Assembly: GCF_019431375.1 (NCBI RefSeq)
Contig: NZ_CP080267.1
Span: forward strand, 3,746,540-3,810,539
Direction of reading: 5' to 3'
From: Alcanivorax sp.
GTDB taxonomy: Bacteria; Pseudomonadota; Gammaproteobacteria; Pseudomonadales; Alcanivoracaceae
Length of the DNA: 64,000 nucleotides
Shown: piece by piece, positions 1 to 8,141 of the stretch
Layout: every line of letters begins with the position of its first letter
Position numbering within the stretch: the stretch's first letter is position 1
Position numbers and translations under genes: made by a program
The notes under the pieces: model-generated
Told to the model about the DNA's origin: nothing
Seen by the model: the letters and a program-made list of their open reading frames with translations, nothing else
Database searches by the model: none

Positions 1-1071
1 CTCGCCCGCATCGTTGAAGATGTGATCGGCAATGGGCGGCTCGGTGACGAAGAACCCGGTACCCAGAATGATCGTGTCCACCTCGCACTCGCTGCCGTCC
101 TGACCCACCAGCGTATTGCCGCGCACTTCCCGCAGGCCGGTGGCGAACACATCCACATTGTCCTGATTGAGTGCCGGGTAATACTGGTTACTCATCAGTA
201 CCCGCTTGCAGCCCAGAGTGTAATCCGGGGTCAGTTTCTCGCGCAGGGCAGGGTCCTTGATGGCCAGGCGGATATGCGCCTCGCCCATTTTCTGGATCTG
301 TCGCAGCAGCGCCGGTTTGCGAAAGCCGATACCGAAGGCTTCAAAGCCGCCGTAAAGGGTCTTGCGCCAAGCGTTCAGGGTGAACGGCAGGCGGAAGAAG
401 TTTTCCTCGATTTTGGGGATGGGGTGATCCGGCTTGGGCAGCACCCATTGCGGGGTGCGCTGGAACAGGGTGAGCTGTTGTACCTTGGGCTGAATTTCCG
501 GCACGAACTGGATCGCCGAGGCGCCGGTGCCGATCACCGCCACCTTCTCGCCGCTCAGGTCGTGATCATGGTCCCAGCGGGAAGAATGGAACAGCTTGCC
601 CTGAAAATCCTTCAGGCCGGGGATGTTGGGAATGATCGGCTCGTGCAGATAGCCGGAGCAGGCCACCACGGTGCGGGCCAGGTAGAGCTGATCGCCGGTC
701 TGCACTTCCCAGAGGTTTTTGCTTTCCCGCCATTGGGCCCGATCTACCGCCTGATTGAAGCGAATAAAACCGGGAATGTTGTGGCGGTTAGCAGTGTCGC
801 GGACATAGTCGAGAATTTCCGCCTGCCCGGCGAAGGCCCGGCTCCAGTCCGGTTTCTGGGCGAAGGAATAGGAATACAACGCCGAGGGCACATCGCAGGC
901 GCAGCCCGGGTAGGTGTTGTCCCGCCAGGTGCCGCCCAGGTCGGCGGCTTTTTCCAGGATTACAAAGTTACCGAACCCGGCTTCCTTTAGGCGAATGGCC
1001 AGGCCAATGCCGCTGATGCCGGCGCCCACAATCAGGACGTCGTAAATGGGAGTGTTGGCTTGCTGTGTCAT
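1..1071 (-). CDS. Flavin-containing / Baeyer-Villiger monooxygenase, C-terminus cut by window edge
   Basis: This reverse-strand frame is open from an ATG at 1071 to base 1, so the C-terminal part (beyond residue 357) lies outside the window. The N-terminus has a dinucleotide-binding GAGISGIG motif followed by an LGGTWRDNTYPG block, the FAD fold of class B flavoprotein monooxygenases. A second Rossmann motif (VIGTGASAIQ) would bind NADPH. Between them, residues 156-166 read FQGKLFHSSRW, which fits the Baeyer-Villiger fingerprint FxGxxxHxxxW exactly. The family inserts one oxygen of O2 next to a ketone carbonyl, or oxidises long-chain substrates (AlmA-like). It is the last gene of a TetR-SDR-monooxygenase operon, 14 bp after the SDR, which fits alcohol-to-ketone-to-ester oxidation. 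The substrate cannot be told from sequence. Confidence 0.9.
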   Translation of the reverse strand, partial: MTQQANTPIYDVLIVGAGISGIGLAIRLKEAGFGNFVILEKAADLGGTWRDNTYPGCACDVPSALYSYSFAQKPDWSRAFAGQAEILDYVRDTANRHNIPGFIRFNQAVDRAQWRESKNLWEVQTGDQLYLARTVVACSGYLHEPIIPNIPGLKDFQGKLFHSSRWDHDHDLSGEKVAVIGTGASAIQFVPEIQPKVQQLTLFQRTPQWVLPKPDHPIPKIEENFFRLPFTLNAWRKTLYGGFEAFGIGFRKPALLRQIQKMGEAHIRLAIKDPALREKLTPDYTLGCKRVLMSNQYYPALNQDNVDVFATGLREVRGNTLVGQDGSECEVDTIILGTGFFVTEPPIADHIFNDAGE

Positions 1072-1085
1072 GGGAGAGTCCGTGG

Positions 1086-1859
1086 TTATTGGTTCGGTTG
1101 TGGGCTGAAGAAATCCATCGCCCGGTTGGTCAGATTCAGGTTGGCTACCTGTTTGGCCAGGGCGTAGATATCCGGGTAGATCACCCGGGCGCCGCCCTTG
1201 CGGAAGGTGCGATAGATGCGCTCGGCTAGCACCTCCGGTTTGCCGGTGGGGATATAGCGGGATATCGGCCCTTTCTTGACCTGGCTGCGGGCATGGCTTT
1301 CCAGGCCGGAATGAATCGGGCCTGGGTACACCGTGATCACGTTGACGCCCTGCTTTTTCAGATCCAGCCGAGCGATTTCCGATGCCAGGCCGATACCGGC
1401 CTTGGCGCCACCGTAATAGCTGCAACCCCGAATTGGCACACGTCCGGCCATGCTGGCCACATTGATCACACAGCCGTTGCGGGCCTCCACCATGGCCGGT
1501 AGGGCCAGGTCCATCAGCCGCATGGGGGCGGTGAAGTTGATATCCAGGAGTCGCTTGCCCTGCTCCCAGCCGGTGCCGGTGATGCTGATGATGTCCATGA
1601 TGCCGGCGCAGTTGACCAGCACGTCCACCGGCCCGCGACGGTCCACCAACGACTGCCACCAGGCGGGCAGGGCACCGATATCTGTCAGGTCGCAGGTTTC
1701 CGTCTCGGCGCCGTGCTTGTCAGCGATCTGGGCGAGGGCGTCAGCATTCAGGTCCACCAGGGTGATGCGCGCGTCCGGGTGGTGCTGCCGAAACTGGCCA
1801 GCGAGCTGGCTGCCGATGGCGCCGGCCCCGCCGGTGATCAATACATGGGTGGATTTCAT
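1086..1859 (-). CDS. Short-chain dehydrogenase/reductase (SDR)
   Basis: 257-residue classical SDR. The N-terminal TGGAGAIG motif (about residues 10-17) is the NAD(P)-binding glycine-rich loop, NCAG is the adenine-pocket motif, and the Ser (NVASMAG) and YYGGAK blocks give the Ser-Tyr-Lys catalytic set. The ATG shares one base with the TAA of the upstream TetR gene, and the downstream monooxygenase starts 14 bp later, so all three are probably one transcript. A likely role is oxidising a secondary alcohol to the ketone used by the monooxygenase. That role is inferred from the neighbourhood only. Confidence 0.88.
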   Translation of the reverse strand: MKSTHVLITGGAGAIGSQLAGQFRQHHPDARITLVDLNADALAQIADKHGAETETCDLTDIGALPAWWQSLVDRRGPVDVLVNCAGIMDIISITGTGWEQGKRLLDINFTAPMRLMDLALPAMVEARNGCVINVASMAGRVPIRGCSYYGGAKAGIGLASEIARLDLKKQGVNVITVYPGPIHSGLESHARSQVKKGPISRYIPTGKPEVLAERIYRTFRKGGARVIYPDIYALAKQVANLNLTNRAMDFFSPQPNQ

Positions 1860-2482
1860 TATTGAGTGCCTTTGTTGTCGTGATTGGCGATGGCGAGCCA
1901 GCAGGCATCCCGCGCCCGTTTCAGGTCGTCGTCACCTAAAGTCAGATAGCCCAGCCGCTCAGCCTTGAAGACACCCACGAAAGCCCCCCAGAACAGGGCA
2001 ATGGCCAGGTCCGGTTTCATGGTGTTGCTGAGTAGGCCGGTGCGCTGGCCGATGACCACCATGATTCCCAGGGGGATCAGCAGGGCTTGCTCCTGGTGGC
2101 GGCTTTCCGGGTCCAGGTAGCTGTGATGATCCTGCATTTCCAGAAAGCGGAAGGCGTCCGGTTCCTCGCGGGCAAAGGCGGTGAGCCGGGCCCAGAGGTT
2201 GTCGAACAGGTTGCGCGAGGGATGAAGCAGGTCGAGATCGCTGAGCAGGCGTTCCTTGAGACGGTTCTTGCTGTCCCGGAACACGGCGTTGATAAGCGCT
2301 TCCTTGCTGTCGAAATAGCGATACAGGGTACCCACACCTACACCGGCTTCCGCCGCGATAGGCGGCACCGGTGTGCCGTGCAAGCCATGCTCGGCAAACA
2401 CCCGCAACGCGGCCTGGATGATCTGCTCATGCTTGCGGCTTTCCTTGTTGTCGACCGGGGTAACCGGGGCAGGGGTGGCCAT
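1859..2482 (-). CDS. TetR/AcrR-family transcriptional regulator
   Basis: About 207 residues. The N-terminal third is a TetR helix-turn-helix (IIQAALRVFAEHGL ... VGVGTLYRYFDSKEAL), followed by an all-helical ligand domain with no recognisable subfamily signature. I start it at the ATG at 2482 because GAGTGAGA lies just upstream; a GTG at 2494 would add four residues. The gene is first in the operon with the SDR and monooxygenase. A perfect 16-bp palindrome lies 22 bp upstream of the start, suggesting the protein represses its own operon and is released by a hydrophobic substrate or acyl-CoA. The ligand is not evident. Confidence 0.85.
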   Translation of the reverse strand: MATPAPVTPVDNKESRKHEQIIQAALRVFAEHGLHGTPVPPIAAEAGVGVGTLYRYFDSKEALINAVFRDSKNRLKERLLSDLDLLHPSRNLFDNLWARLTAFAREEPDAFRFLEMQDHHSYLDPESRHQEQALLIPLGIMVVIGQRTGLLSNTMKPDLAIALFWGAFVGVFKAERLGYLTLGDDDLKRARDACWLAIANHDNKGTQ

Positions 2483-2503
2483 GATTGGTCTCACTCAGGC
2501 AGT

Positions 2504-2519
2504 GAATGAATATTCATTC
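2504..2519. promoter_or_regulatory. Probable TetR operator, perfect 16-bp palindrome
   Basis: GAATGAATATTCATTC is its own reverse complement. It lies 22 bp upstream of the TetR start and is the only dyad of this quality near the gene. Position, length and symmetry match operators of autoregulated TetR repressors. The AT-rich centre could overlap the -10 region of the operon promoter. Confidence 0.7.
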
Positions 2520-2577
2520 CGTAACTGTGCCATTGAGTGATGTTTTTGTGGAAGGGTCATTTGGGGACAAATGATAG

Positions 2578-2645
2578 CGGCTAGCTACTAGCCTCTAGCT
2601 ACGAGCTAAAACCGGTAAGCTCGTAGCTCGTAGCTCGTAGCTGGG
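2578..2645. repeat. Inverted heptamer arrays, AGCT family, no terminator core
   Basis: The left arm (2578-2607) is a run of 7-bp units of the kind TAGCTAC, TAGCCTC, TAGCTAC. The right arm (2618-2642) has three exact AGCTCGT heptamers followed by AGCT. The arms face each other across about 10 bp and could fold back. It sits between the TetR operator region and the DUF1289 stop codon, which is 9 bp away. It belongs to the heptamer-element class repeated across the window but lacks a central GC hairpin. Confidence 0.75.
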
Positions 2646-2654
2646 GGCAGGGAG

Positions 2655-3155
2655 TTAGATCAACCCCTTTTCCCGTGCGGCAAGCTCGGTGAGTTCCGCG
2701 GCGAGGGTAACTGGGCGGGCGTAGGAGCGGTCGTAGTGGGCCTGGGCCAGGGCGTGGCATTCAGCACTGATCTGATCGTAGAGCTCCCGAGGTAACAGGC
2801 CCTGGGTTGGGGGCAGGGCGCGCAGGCCGAAACGATCGTAGGGGATCTGTTGCTTGCCGGCGGCCTTGAGCAGCTCCGGTACCCAGCCCTGGGGGGAAAG
2901 CTGGGTCTGGTAGCGCAGATTCTGGAAGTCCATCTCCGCCGCCAGCCGGTCCGCATCGGTGACCTGGAAGTAGTTGTCCACTACCTGGCAGAGCAGCAGA
3001 TTCAGCCGCTTCCAGACGATTCGCTTTTCTTCGTTACTGTACCCGTTCCAGTGCACCACTTCGTGGCTGAAACGGCGACAGCCACGACAGACCGTATCAC
3101 CGAACACGGTGGAACAGACGCCGATACAGGGGGTGTGAATGCGATTGACTGCCAT
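2655..3155 (-). CDS. DUF1289 domain protein
   Basis: 166 residues. The N-terminal 50 residues are a DUF1289 module with four cysteines (C10, C14, C23, C26) in a CxxxC...CxxC arrangement followed by a conserved W-x-x-Y and E-E-K-R-x-V-W stretch, suggesting a small metal or Fe-S binding fold. The remaining roughly 110 residues have no recognised domain, so the protein is about twice as long as the bare DUF1289 proteins. Function is unknown. The gene stands alone on the reverse strand and ends next to a heptamer repeat. Confidence 0.75.
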   Translation of the reverse strand: MAVNRIHTPCIGVCSTVFGDTVCRGCRRFSHEVVHWNGYSNEEKRIVWKRLNLLLCQVVDNYFQVTDADRLAAEMDFQNLRYQTQLSPQGWVPELLKAAGKQQIPYDRFGLRALPPTQGLLPRELYDQISAECHALAQAHYDRSYARPVTLAAELTELAAREKGLI

Positions 3156-3351
3156 GGCGGAAGATTAGCAGAAAAGGCGGGGCAGGGGAGGGGAGAAGCG
3201 AATCACTTGGTGGGAATTTGAGCAGCCACCTTAATCTTGAGCAATACCCGCAAATCGGCCATAGTTAGCTCCTTCATAAGCACTATCTTGCGCGGAATAA
3301 TAAACAGGGTCGCCCCAGGCTAACGGGAAGCGGCATCACTGGAGAATAATA

Positions 3352-3945
3352 ATGCGATTGGCTGTGTTGCTGGCAGCTTGCCTGTGGATGCTTTCGGGAT
3401 GTTCCGGCCTCGGCCTGGGAGTTCCCTCGACCCCCGGTGCCTTTATCCATGCCCCCCAAGGCAAAACCTTCAAACCCATGGACACGCTGGATCCGCGTAA
3501 TGCCATGGTCTATATCTATCGTCCGATTACCCGTTGGGGCTATGAAGAGGTACAGGCACCGGTGTTCTTCCTGGATGCCTCGCAGCTGTTCGGTCTCAAG
3601 GCCGGTGCCTACAGCTGGTTGGAATTGCCCGCCGGCACCCACGATTTCTACGCCCGCCGTCCGCTTAGCGTGCTCTATCTGAAGATGGTGTTCGAGATGC
3701 CGCTGGAAGTGGAAGGGGGCAAGGACTACTACTTCCGCTACTCGGAAACCCGTCCGCTGGATATGGAAGAACTGGTCGCCGACCCGGAAAACTACCAGCA
3801 GGCCGGGCCGTTGCAGCAGGTCCCCCGTGCCGTGGCCCTGCGTGAGATCGCCGATCTGCGTCTGGATGAGCCTGGCGTCTACTACGCGGGTCGCGACAGC
3901 AAGGTTCCGCGCTGGGCGCCGTTTTATACGTATACGACGGAATAA
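3352..3945 (+). CDS. DUF2846-type lipoprotein
   Basis: 197 residues with a lipoprotein signal peptide and lipobox LSGC (C17). The mature part contains a beta-rich DUF2846-like region: an A-M-V-Y-I-Y-R-P strand followed by a G-A-Y-S-W-L-E-L-P-A-G-T-H turn, as in envelope lipoproteins of this family. The C-terminus carries an extra 50 residues. GGAG lies 6 bp before the ATG. A possible promoter is TTGAGC at 3237 with CATAGT 17 bp downstream (3260), about 86 bp before the start; this is weak evidence. A strong terminator follows 43 bp after the stop. Function is unknown. Confidence 0.75.
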   Translation: MRLAVLLAACLWMLSGCSGLGLGVPSTPGAFIHAPQGKTFKPMDTLDPRNAMVYIYRPITRWGYEEVQAPVFFLDASQLFGLKAGAYSWLELPAGTHDFYARRPLSVLYLKMVFEMPLEVEGGKDYYFRYSETRPLDMEELVADPENYQQAGPLQQVPRAVALREIADLRLDEPGVYYAGRDSKVPRWAPFYTYTTE

Positions 3946-4105
3946 TGTTAGCTGCGAGTGGCTAGCTACTAGCTTCTAGCAAAAACAAAAAAGCCCCGGC
4001 ATGCCGGGGCTTTTTGCTGTGTGGAGAGGAATAACCTTTCTACGAAGCCGCTCCTACGGTGTGGGCGGTTTTAGCTAGTAGCTAGCCGCTAGCAGCTCGT
4101 AACTA
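3946..4105. repeat. Heptamer-ended palindromic element, AGCT family, with terminator core
   Basis: The left arm begins immediately after the lipoprotein stop (units AGCTGCG, AGTGGCT, AGCTACT, AGCTTCT; 3949-3980). The right arm (about 4071-4105) has the same kind of units in opposite orientation. Between them lie a strong hairpin terminator (3988-4015) and a fragment resembling the REP-like class (4040-4057). The outermost bases of the right arm supply the TAG stop codon of the convergent hotdog gene. The element exactly fills the space between two convergent stop codons. Confidence 0.75.
3988..4015. terminator. Bidirectional rho-independent terminator
   Basis: A-rich stretch, stem GCCCCGGC / GCCGGGGC with an AT centre, then a run of five T. 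The A and T tracts on both sides allow termination in both directions, which suits the convergent genes at 3945 and 4103. Confidence 0.88.
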
Positions 4106-4627
4106 GTCACTCTCCGTCAGTCGCCGCTTGGTCTGCAGCAGTCGCTTCCACTGTTCCACGTACTCTGGCAGGGCCGGGGAGGTTTGATTGAAGCCGGTGA
4201 TTTCCTGCAGGGTCTGGGGGCTGATGGATTTGCCACCGTAGACGTTGGCCACCCGCAGCAGGGCATGGGTGTGCAGTTTACGCTGGGATTCGAAGCGCTG
4301 ATCGTAGTACACGTATTTGTCGTCCCAGCCGAGAATGCGGGTGTGAACCTGGAATTGCTGGTACGGGCGCAGCTCGCGAATGTAGGAAATCTCGGTGTTG
4401 GCCACCACGCCATTACAGCGCGCTTCGATCATGCGGTTGAGCAACCCGGTGACCACCGCGTGTTCCAGCCGGCAGCGATCCATGAACTTCAGGTATTTGG
4501 CATTGTTCAGATGCATGTTCAGGTCAATATCCAGCAACCCCACCCGGTATTCCTGGGTGACAACATCAAACAGCTGGTGTGTAGGCGGCCGTTTACGACG
4601 GCGAGCCGCACTGATCAGTTCAAGCAT
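4103..4627 (-). CDS. Hotdog-fold thioesterase, 4HBT/THEM6-like
   Basis: 174 residues. The N-terminal half holds a hotdog signature: a DIDLNMHLNNAKYLKFMD stretch (residues 33-50) in which D-x-N-x-H-x-N-N-x-x-Y precedes the central helix, as in acyl-ACP/acyl-CoA thioesterases. A FESQRKLHTHALLRVAN strand follows. The likely reaction is hydrolysis of an acyl thioester; the substrate is unknown. The gene is monocistronic on the reverse strand. Its stop codon lies inside the repeat at 3946-4105, so the last residues may have been changed by that element. Confidence 0.75.
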   Translation of the reverse strand: MLELISAARRRKRPPTHQLFDVVTQEYRVGLLDIDLNMHLNNAKYLKFMDRCRLEHAVVTGLLNRMIEARCNGVVANTEISYIRELRPYQQFQVHTRILGWDDKYVYYDQRFESQRKLHTHALLRVANVYGGKSISPQTLQEITGFNQTSPALPEYVEQWKRLLQTKRRLTESD

Positions 4628-4838
4628 CCGATCTCCCTATGCCACGGCAGTCCGTGACCCCTTTTATTCTTTCGAAGACTGAATCGGCAAAAAAACGCAG
4701 TTCAGTATAACGGTACCAGTGCCAGTTCACACTATTCGCTGATGTCAAAGTGCCCGGTTTTACAGTCTTTGTGGTTCCGGCAAAGATCTGCCGTGTGTTG
4801 CGGGCAGGTGGGGGTTGGTTATGATCCCGGGACGTTGC

Positions 4839-5807
4839 TCAGGCGCAGGCCAGATGCAGGCTGAACAGGTTGTCGCTATCGGTCCAGCAGGCGGCAGGGG
4901 TAAAACCGGCGGTGACCAGTTCGGCGGAAAACCCTTCCACGGTGAATTTGTAGGAATTTTCCGTATGAATGCGGGTACCGGCGGTCAATGTCAGGCCTGT
5001 GTCGCCGAGCTGGATATGTTGGTCCTGTAGGCATTCCAGGTGCATCTCGATACGGTTTTGTGCGCTGTTATAAAATGCCAGATGGCGCATGGTGTCGGTA
5101 TCGAAGCCACAATTCAGTTCCCGGTTCAAATGATGCAGTGCATTCAGATTGAAGGCGGCAGTGAGTCCTCCTGCATCATTATAGGCGGCGTGGAGTCGTT
5201 CGGGCGGTTTCTGCAGATCTGCCCCTATAAGCAGGGAGCCGCCGGGGCCGGCCAGATCGCGCAGGCCGCGCAGGAAAGTGGCCCGCTGGGCAGGTTCAAA
5301 ATTGCCGATGGTGGAGCCGGGGAAAAAGACCAGGCGACCCGGTTGTTGCAGGCCCTCGGGCATGGCCATGGCCTGGCAATAATCCGCGCAGACGGCACTG
5401 ATCTGTATTTGGGGGAAGTCGTGGGCCAGGCGCCGTGAGGCGCCCAACAGACACTCCCGGGAGATCTCCAGTGGCATGTAATGGGCCGGTTGCCAGGCAT
5501 CCAGTAATACCCGCACCTTTTTACAGCTGCCGGCACCGGGTTCGGCGATGGTATGGATGCCGTCCAGCCGTGACTGAATCTCGTCGGCGTAGCAATGCAG
5601 CAAGCTCGCTTCGGTACGGGTGGGGTAGTACTCCGGGGTGCGGGTGATCCGGTCGAACAGGGTAGAGCCGGTTTCGTCGTAGAAGAATTTGGGGTGCAGC
5701 GTCGGCGTGGGCGAGCGCAGGGACTGACTGACTTCGGCAAGCATGTCGGTGGTGGGGGGATGCAGGTCGAAGAAGGTCAGGTTTGGGCCGAGCTGTTGTT
5801 GGTTCAC
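4839..5807 (-). CDS. egtD: L-histidine N-alpha-methyltransferase (ergothioneine biosynthesis)
   Basis: 322 residues, the normal length of EgtD. The conserved substrate segment FFYDETGS (residues 41-48) precedes the SAM-binding motif GAGSCKKV (91-98). The FFPGSTIGNF block and a YNDAGGLTAAFNLN segment are diagnostic of the family. EgtD adds three methyl groups from SAM to histidine to make hercynine, the first step of ergothioneine synthesis in the cytoplasm. It overlaps the upstream egtB by four bases, so the two are co-translated. No egtA, egtC or egtE is present nearby, as is common in proteobacteria. Confidence 0.93.
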   Translation of the reverse strand: MNQQQLGPNLTFFDLHPPTTDMLAEVSQSLRSPTPTLHPKFFYDETGSTLFDRITRTPEYYPTRTEASLLHCYADEIQSRLDGIHTIAEPGAGSCKKVRVLLDAWQPAHYMPLEISRECLLGASRRLAHDFPQIQISAVCADYCQAMAMPEGLQQPGRLVFFPGSTIGNFEPAQRATFLRGLRDLAGPGGSLLIGADLQKPPERLHAAYNDAGGLTAAFNLNALHHLNRELNCGFDTDTMRHLAFYNSAQNRIEMHLECLQDQHIQLGDTGLTLTAGTRIHTENSYKFTVEGFSAELVTAGFTPAACWTDSDNLFSLHLACA

Positions 5808-7048
5808 GACGGGCCTCCCGCAAGCCGGATGCCGCTGAACTGCCAGCGGTGGTGAGGGTAGAAGAAATTACGATAACTGGCTCGAAGATGCTCCCGACTG
5901 CTGGCGCAGGAGCCGCCACGAAGTACCATCTGGTTGCACATGAACTTGCCGTTGTACTCGCCCACGGCGCCGGCTGCAGCCTGGAAACCCGGGTAGGGCA
6001 GGTAGGCGCTGGCGGTCCACTCCCAGACATCGCCGAACAGATGAGCCAGGTCAGTATCGCGGGCATGGCCGGGCTGGTAGATGCCGTTGTCCACAAATCC
6101 CCCTTCCAGTGGTTGCGACGCCGCTGCGTGCTCCCATTCCTGTTCCGTGGGCAGGCGCTTGCCGGCCCAGCGGGCATAAGCATCCGCTTCGTAGTAATTC
6201 ACGTGGGCGAGAATCTGCCCATGGTGTAACGGTTGTAGCCCTGCCAGAGTGAAGTGCCGGTCAAGGTCCTCGTGCCAGTACAGTGGCCGCTGGCTATGTT
6301 GCGCCTGCACCCAGGCCCAGCCGTCCGACAGCCATAATTCCGGCCGGCGATAGCCGCCATCCTCGATAAAGGCGCAGAATTCGCCATTGGTGACCGGTCG
6401 GTTGGCCAGTGAAAATGGCTCCAGCCAGACCCGGTGGCGGGGCGTCTCGTTATCGAAGGCAAAGTCATTGCCGCTGGCACCGATGTCCACCAGGCCGCCG
6501 TTGAAAGTCGTAAAGCTCAGTGGTGCAACCTTGTCTGTTGCGGTCAGCGGCTGGCCGATAGCGGGGGCCAGGGGATTGAAGGAGAGGCTGTATTTCAGGT
6601 CGGTCAGCAGCAGTTCCTGGTGCTGTTGCTCATGATTGAGTCCCAGCGTGACCCGATCTGCCAGTGCCGGTTGTGTGTCGATAAGACGCATCATGGCCTG
6701 ATCCACCTGTTGTCGCCAGGCATGGACTTCCTCGCCGGTGGGGCGTGACAAGAGGTGGCGTTGCGGGCGGGAAAACTGCTCACCAATGCCGTTGTAGTAG
6801 CTGTTGAACAGGTATTCGAATTGCGGCTGGAACACCCGGTAGCCGGGCAGGTGTGGCTTGAGAAGAAAGGTTTCGAAGAACCAGGTGGTGTGAGCCAGGT
6901 GCCAGCGTGGCGGGCTCACGTCGGCGCAGGCCTGTAGGCCCATGTCCTCAGTGAGCAGGGGGGCGCAGAGCTGTTCGCTGAAGGCCCGAATACGCTGGTA
7001 GCGTGTCACCAAGGTGGCGTTGGCGTCCTGTCTGGCAGTATCTGGCAA
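5804..7048 (-). CDS. egtB: Hercynine oxygenase, sulfoxide synthase EgtB
   Basis: I place the start at TTG 7048, because AGGAGGG lies 5 bp upstream and there is no good site for the 48-residue longer frame. This gives 414 residues, usual for EgtB. The DinB-like N-terminal domain supplies the three iron ligands: H50 (in RWHLAH) and H139/H143 (in NHEQQHQE). The C-terminal half is an FGE-sulfatase fold (GGLVDIGASG, then GDVWEWTASAY, then LRGGSCAS and FFYPHHRW). The enzyme uses iron and O2 to join hercynine to a thiol (gamma-glutamylcysteine or cysteine), giving the sulfoxide precursor of ergothioneine. It is first in the egtBD operon and divergent from an SDR gene. Confidence 0.92.
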   Translation of the reverse strand: MPDTARQDANATLVTRYQRIRAFSEQLCAPLLTEDMGLQACADVSPPRWHLAHTTWFFETFLLKPHLPGYRVFQPQFEYLFNSYYNGIGEQFSRPQRHLLSRPTGEEVHAWRQQVDQAMMRLIDTQPALADRVTLGLNHEQQHQELLLTDLKYSLSFNPLAPAIGQPLTATDKVAPLSFTTFNGGLVDIGASGNDFAFDNETPRHRVWLEPFSLANRPVTNGEFCAFIEDGGYRRPELWLSDGWAWVQAQHSQRPLYWHEDLDRHFTLAGLQPLHHGQILAHVNYYEADAYARWAGKRLPTEQEWEHAAASQPLEGGFVDNGIYQPGHARDTDLAHLFGDVWEWTASAYLPYPGFQAAAGAVGEYNGKFMCNQMVLRGGSCASSREHLRASYRNFFYPHHRWQFSGIRLAGGPS

Positions 7049-7106
7049 GGTTTTCCCTCCTGGCCGGTTGTCAAAGATTGGCACCCAGTTTGAGCGAAAG
7101 CAACAA

Positions 7107-7134
7107 TGTGACACGTGAGCGGGCTGGGTATACT
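7107..7134 (+). promoter_or_regulatory. Candidate sigma-70 promoter for the SDR gene at 7204
   Basis: TGTGAC (7107-7112) and TATACT (7129-7134) are separated by 16 bp and lie about 70 bp upstream of the ATG. The -10 is close to consensus and the -35 is only partial. Confidence 0.35.
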
Positions 7135-7203
7135 GCCGGGCAGCATTTGTAATGGGCTGTTGCAGCTGGAGCAGTAACCGCCCGTTAACCACAAGGAGAG
7201 CAT

Positions 7204-7974
7204 ATGAATATTACCGATAAAGTGGCCGTGATTACCGGCGCTGCGTCCGGTCTGGGCCAGGCCACGGCCGAAGCCATTATCGCCAAGGGTGGCAAGGTCA
7301 TGATTCTGGATCGTGACGACAAGCGCGGCCCGGAAGTGGCGGCGGAGCTGGGCGCCAATGCGGCGTTTGTACAGACCGATGTGACTGACGAGGAGTCCGT
7401 GAAAGCGGCCATCGACGCCACGGTGGAAAAATTCGGTGCCATCCATGTGTGTGTGAACTGTGCCGGTGTGGGCTCCGCCATGAAGACCGTTGGCCGTGAG
7501 AACAAGCCTCATGATCTGGGCGTGTTCAACATGGTGGTCAAGATCAACCTGATCGGTACCTTCAACGTGGCCCGTCTGGCCGCTGCCGCCATGGCGGAAA
7601 ACGAGCCGGGCGAAGACAACGAGCGTGGTCTGATCGTGAACACTGCCTCCGTGGCAGCCTTTGACGGCCAGGTAGGCCAGGTGGCTTATGCGGCCACCAA
7701 AGGGGGTGTGGTAGGCATGACCCTGCCCATCGCTCGCGACCTGGCGCCGCTGGGGATCCGTTGCAACACTATCGCCCCAGGCATCTTCAACACCCCGCTG
7801 ATGAACGCCGCACCGGACAAGGTAAAAATGCCGCTGATCGAAATGACCCAGTTCCCCAAGCGTTTGGGTAACCCGGCGGAATACGCTCAGCTGGTCTGCC
7901 ACATGATCGAGAACAGCTTCCTCAACGGCGAGACCATCCGTATTGACGGTGGTATTCGTATGCAGCCTCGGTGA
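7204..7974 (+). CDS. SDR, 3-hydroxyacyl-CoA dehydrogenase type II-like
   Basis: 256 residues. TGAASGLG (11-18) is the NAD-binding loop, S149, Y162 and K166 (YAATK) are the catalytic residues, and NCAG lies at about 85. The long insert after the active-site region and the APGIFNTPLM and PKRLGNPAEYA stretches resemble the HSD17B10/type II 3-hydroxyacyl-CoA dehydrogenase group. A role in fatty acid beta-oxidation is therefore plausible but inferred. AAGGAG lies 4 bp before the ATG. The gene is monocistronic and is followed by a strong terminator. Confidence 0.87.
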   Translation: MNITDKVAVITGAASGLGQATAEAIIAKGGKVMILDRDDKRGPEVAAELGANAAFVQTDVTDEESVKAAIDATVEKFGAIHVCVNCAGVGSAMKTVGRENKPHDLGVFNMVVKINLIGTFNVARLAAAAMAENEPGEDNERGLIVNTASVAAFDGQVGQVAYAATKGGVVGMTLPIARDLAPLGIRCNTIAPGIFNTPLMNAAPDKVKMPLIEMTQFPKRLGNPAEYAQLVCHMIENSFLNGETIRIDGGIRMQPR

Positions 7975-8015
7975 GAGCCGCTGCGAGCGACTAGCTTCGA
8001 GCTACGAGTGAAACG

Positions 8016-8043
8016 AAAAAGCCCCGGGATTCCGGGGCTTTTT
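8016..8043. terminator. Rho-independent terminator
   Basis: AAAAAGCCCCGG and CCGGGGCTTTTT pair around a short centre, with A and T tracts on both sides. It ends the SDR transcript and can also act on the convergent ppnN transcript. Confidence 0.88.
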
Positions 8044-8060
8044 GCATTCTACGAAGCTGC

Positions 8061-8141
8061 CGTAGGAGCGGCGCTTGAGCCGCGAAGCGTTTTTGGAAAT
8101 GCCTTCGCAAGTAAGTTCGCGGCTCAAGCGCCGCTCCTACG
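8061..8141. repeat. REP-like inverted repeat, 26-bp perfect arms
   Basis: The arms at 8061-8086 and 8116-8141 are exact reverse complements separated by 29 bp. The arm begins CGTAGGAGCGGCG and ends GAGCCGCGAA. The same 26 bases occur as both arms of the repeat at 26852-26931, so this is a dispersed family, similar to REP/BIME elements of pseudomonads. Confidence 0.85.

Noticed and set aside
2578..2645. CRISPR array from the repeated AGCTCGT units
   Set aside because: The units are contiguous 7-mers with no spacers and are part of the heptamer-ended repeat class.
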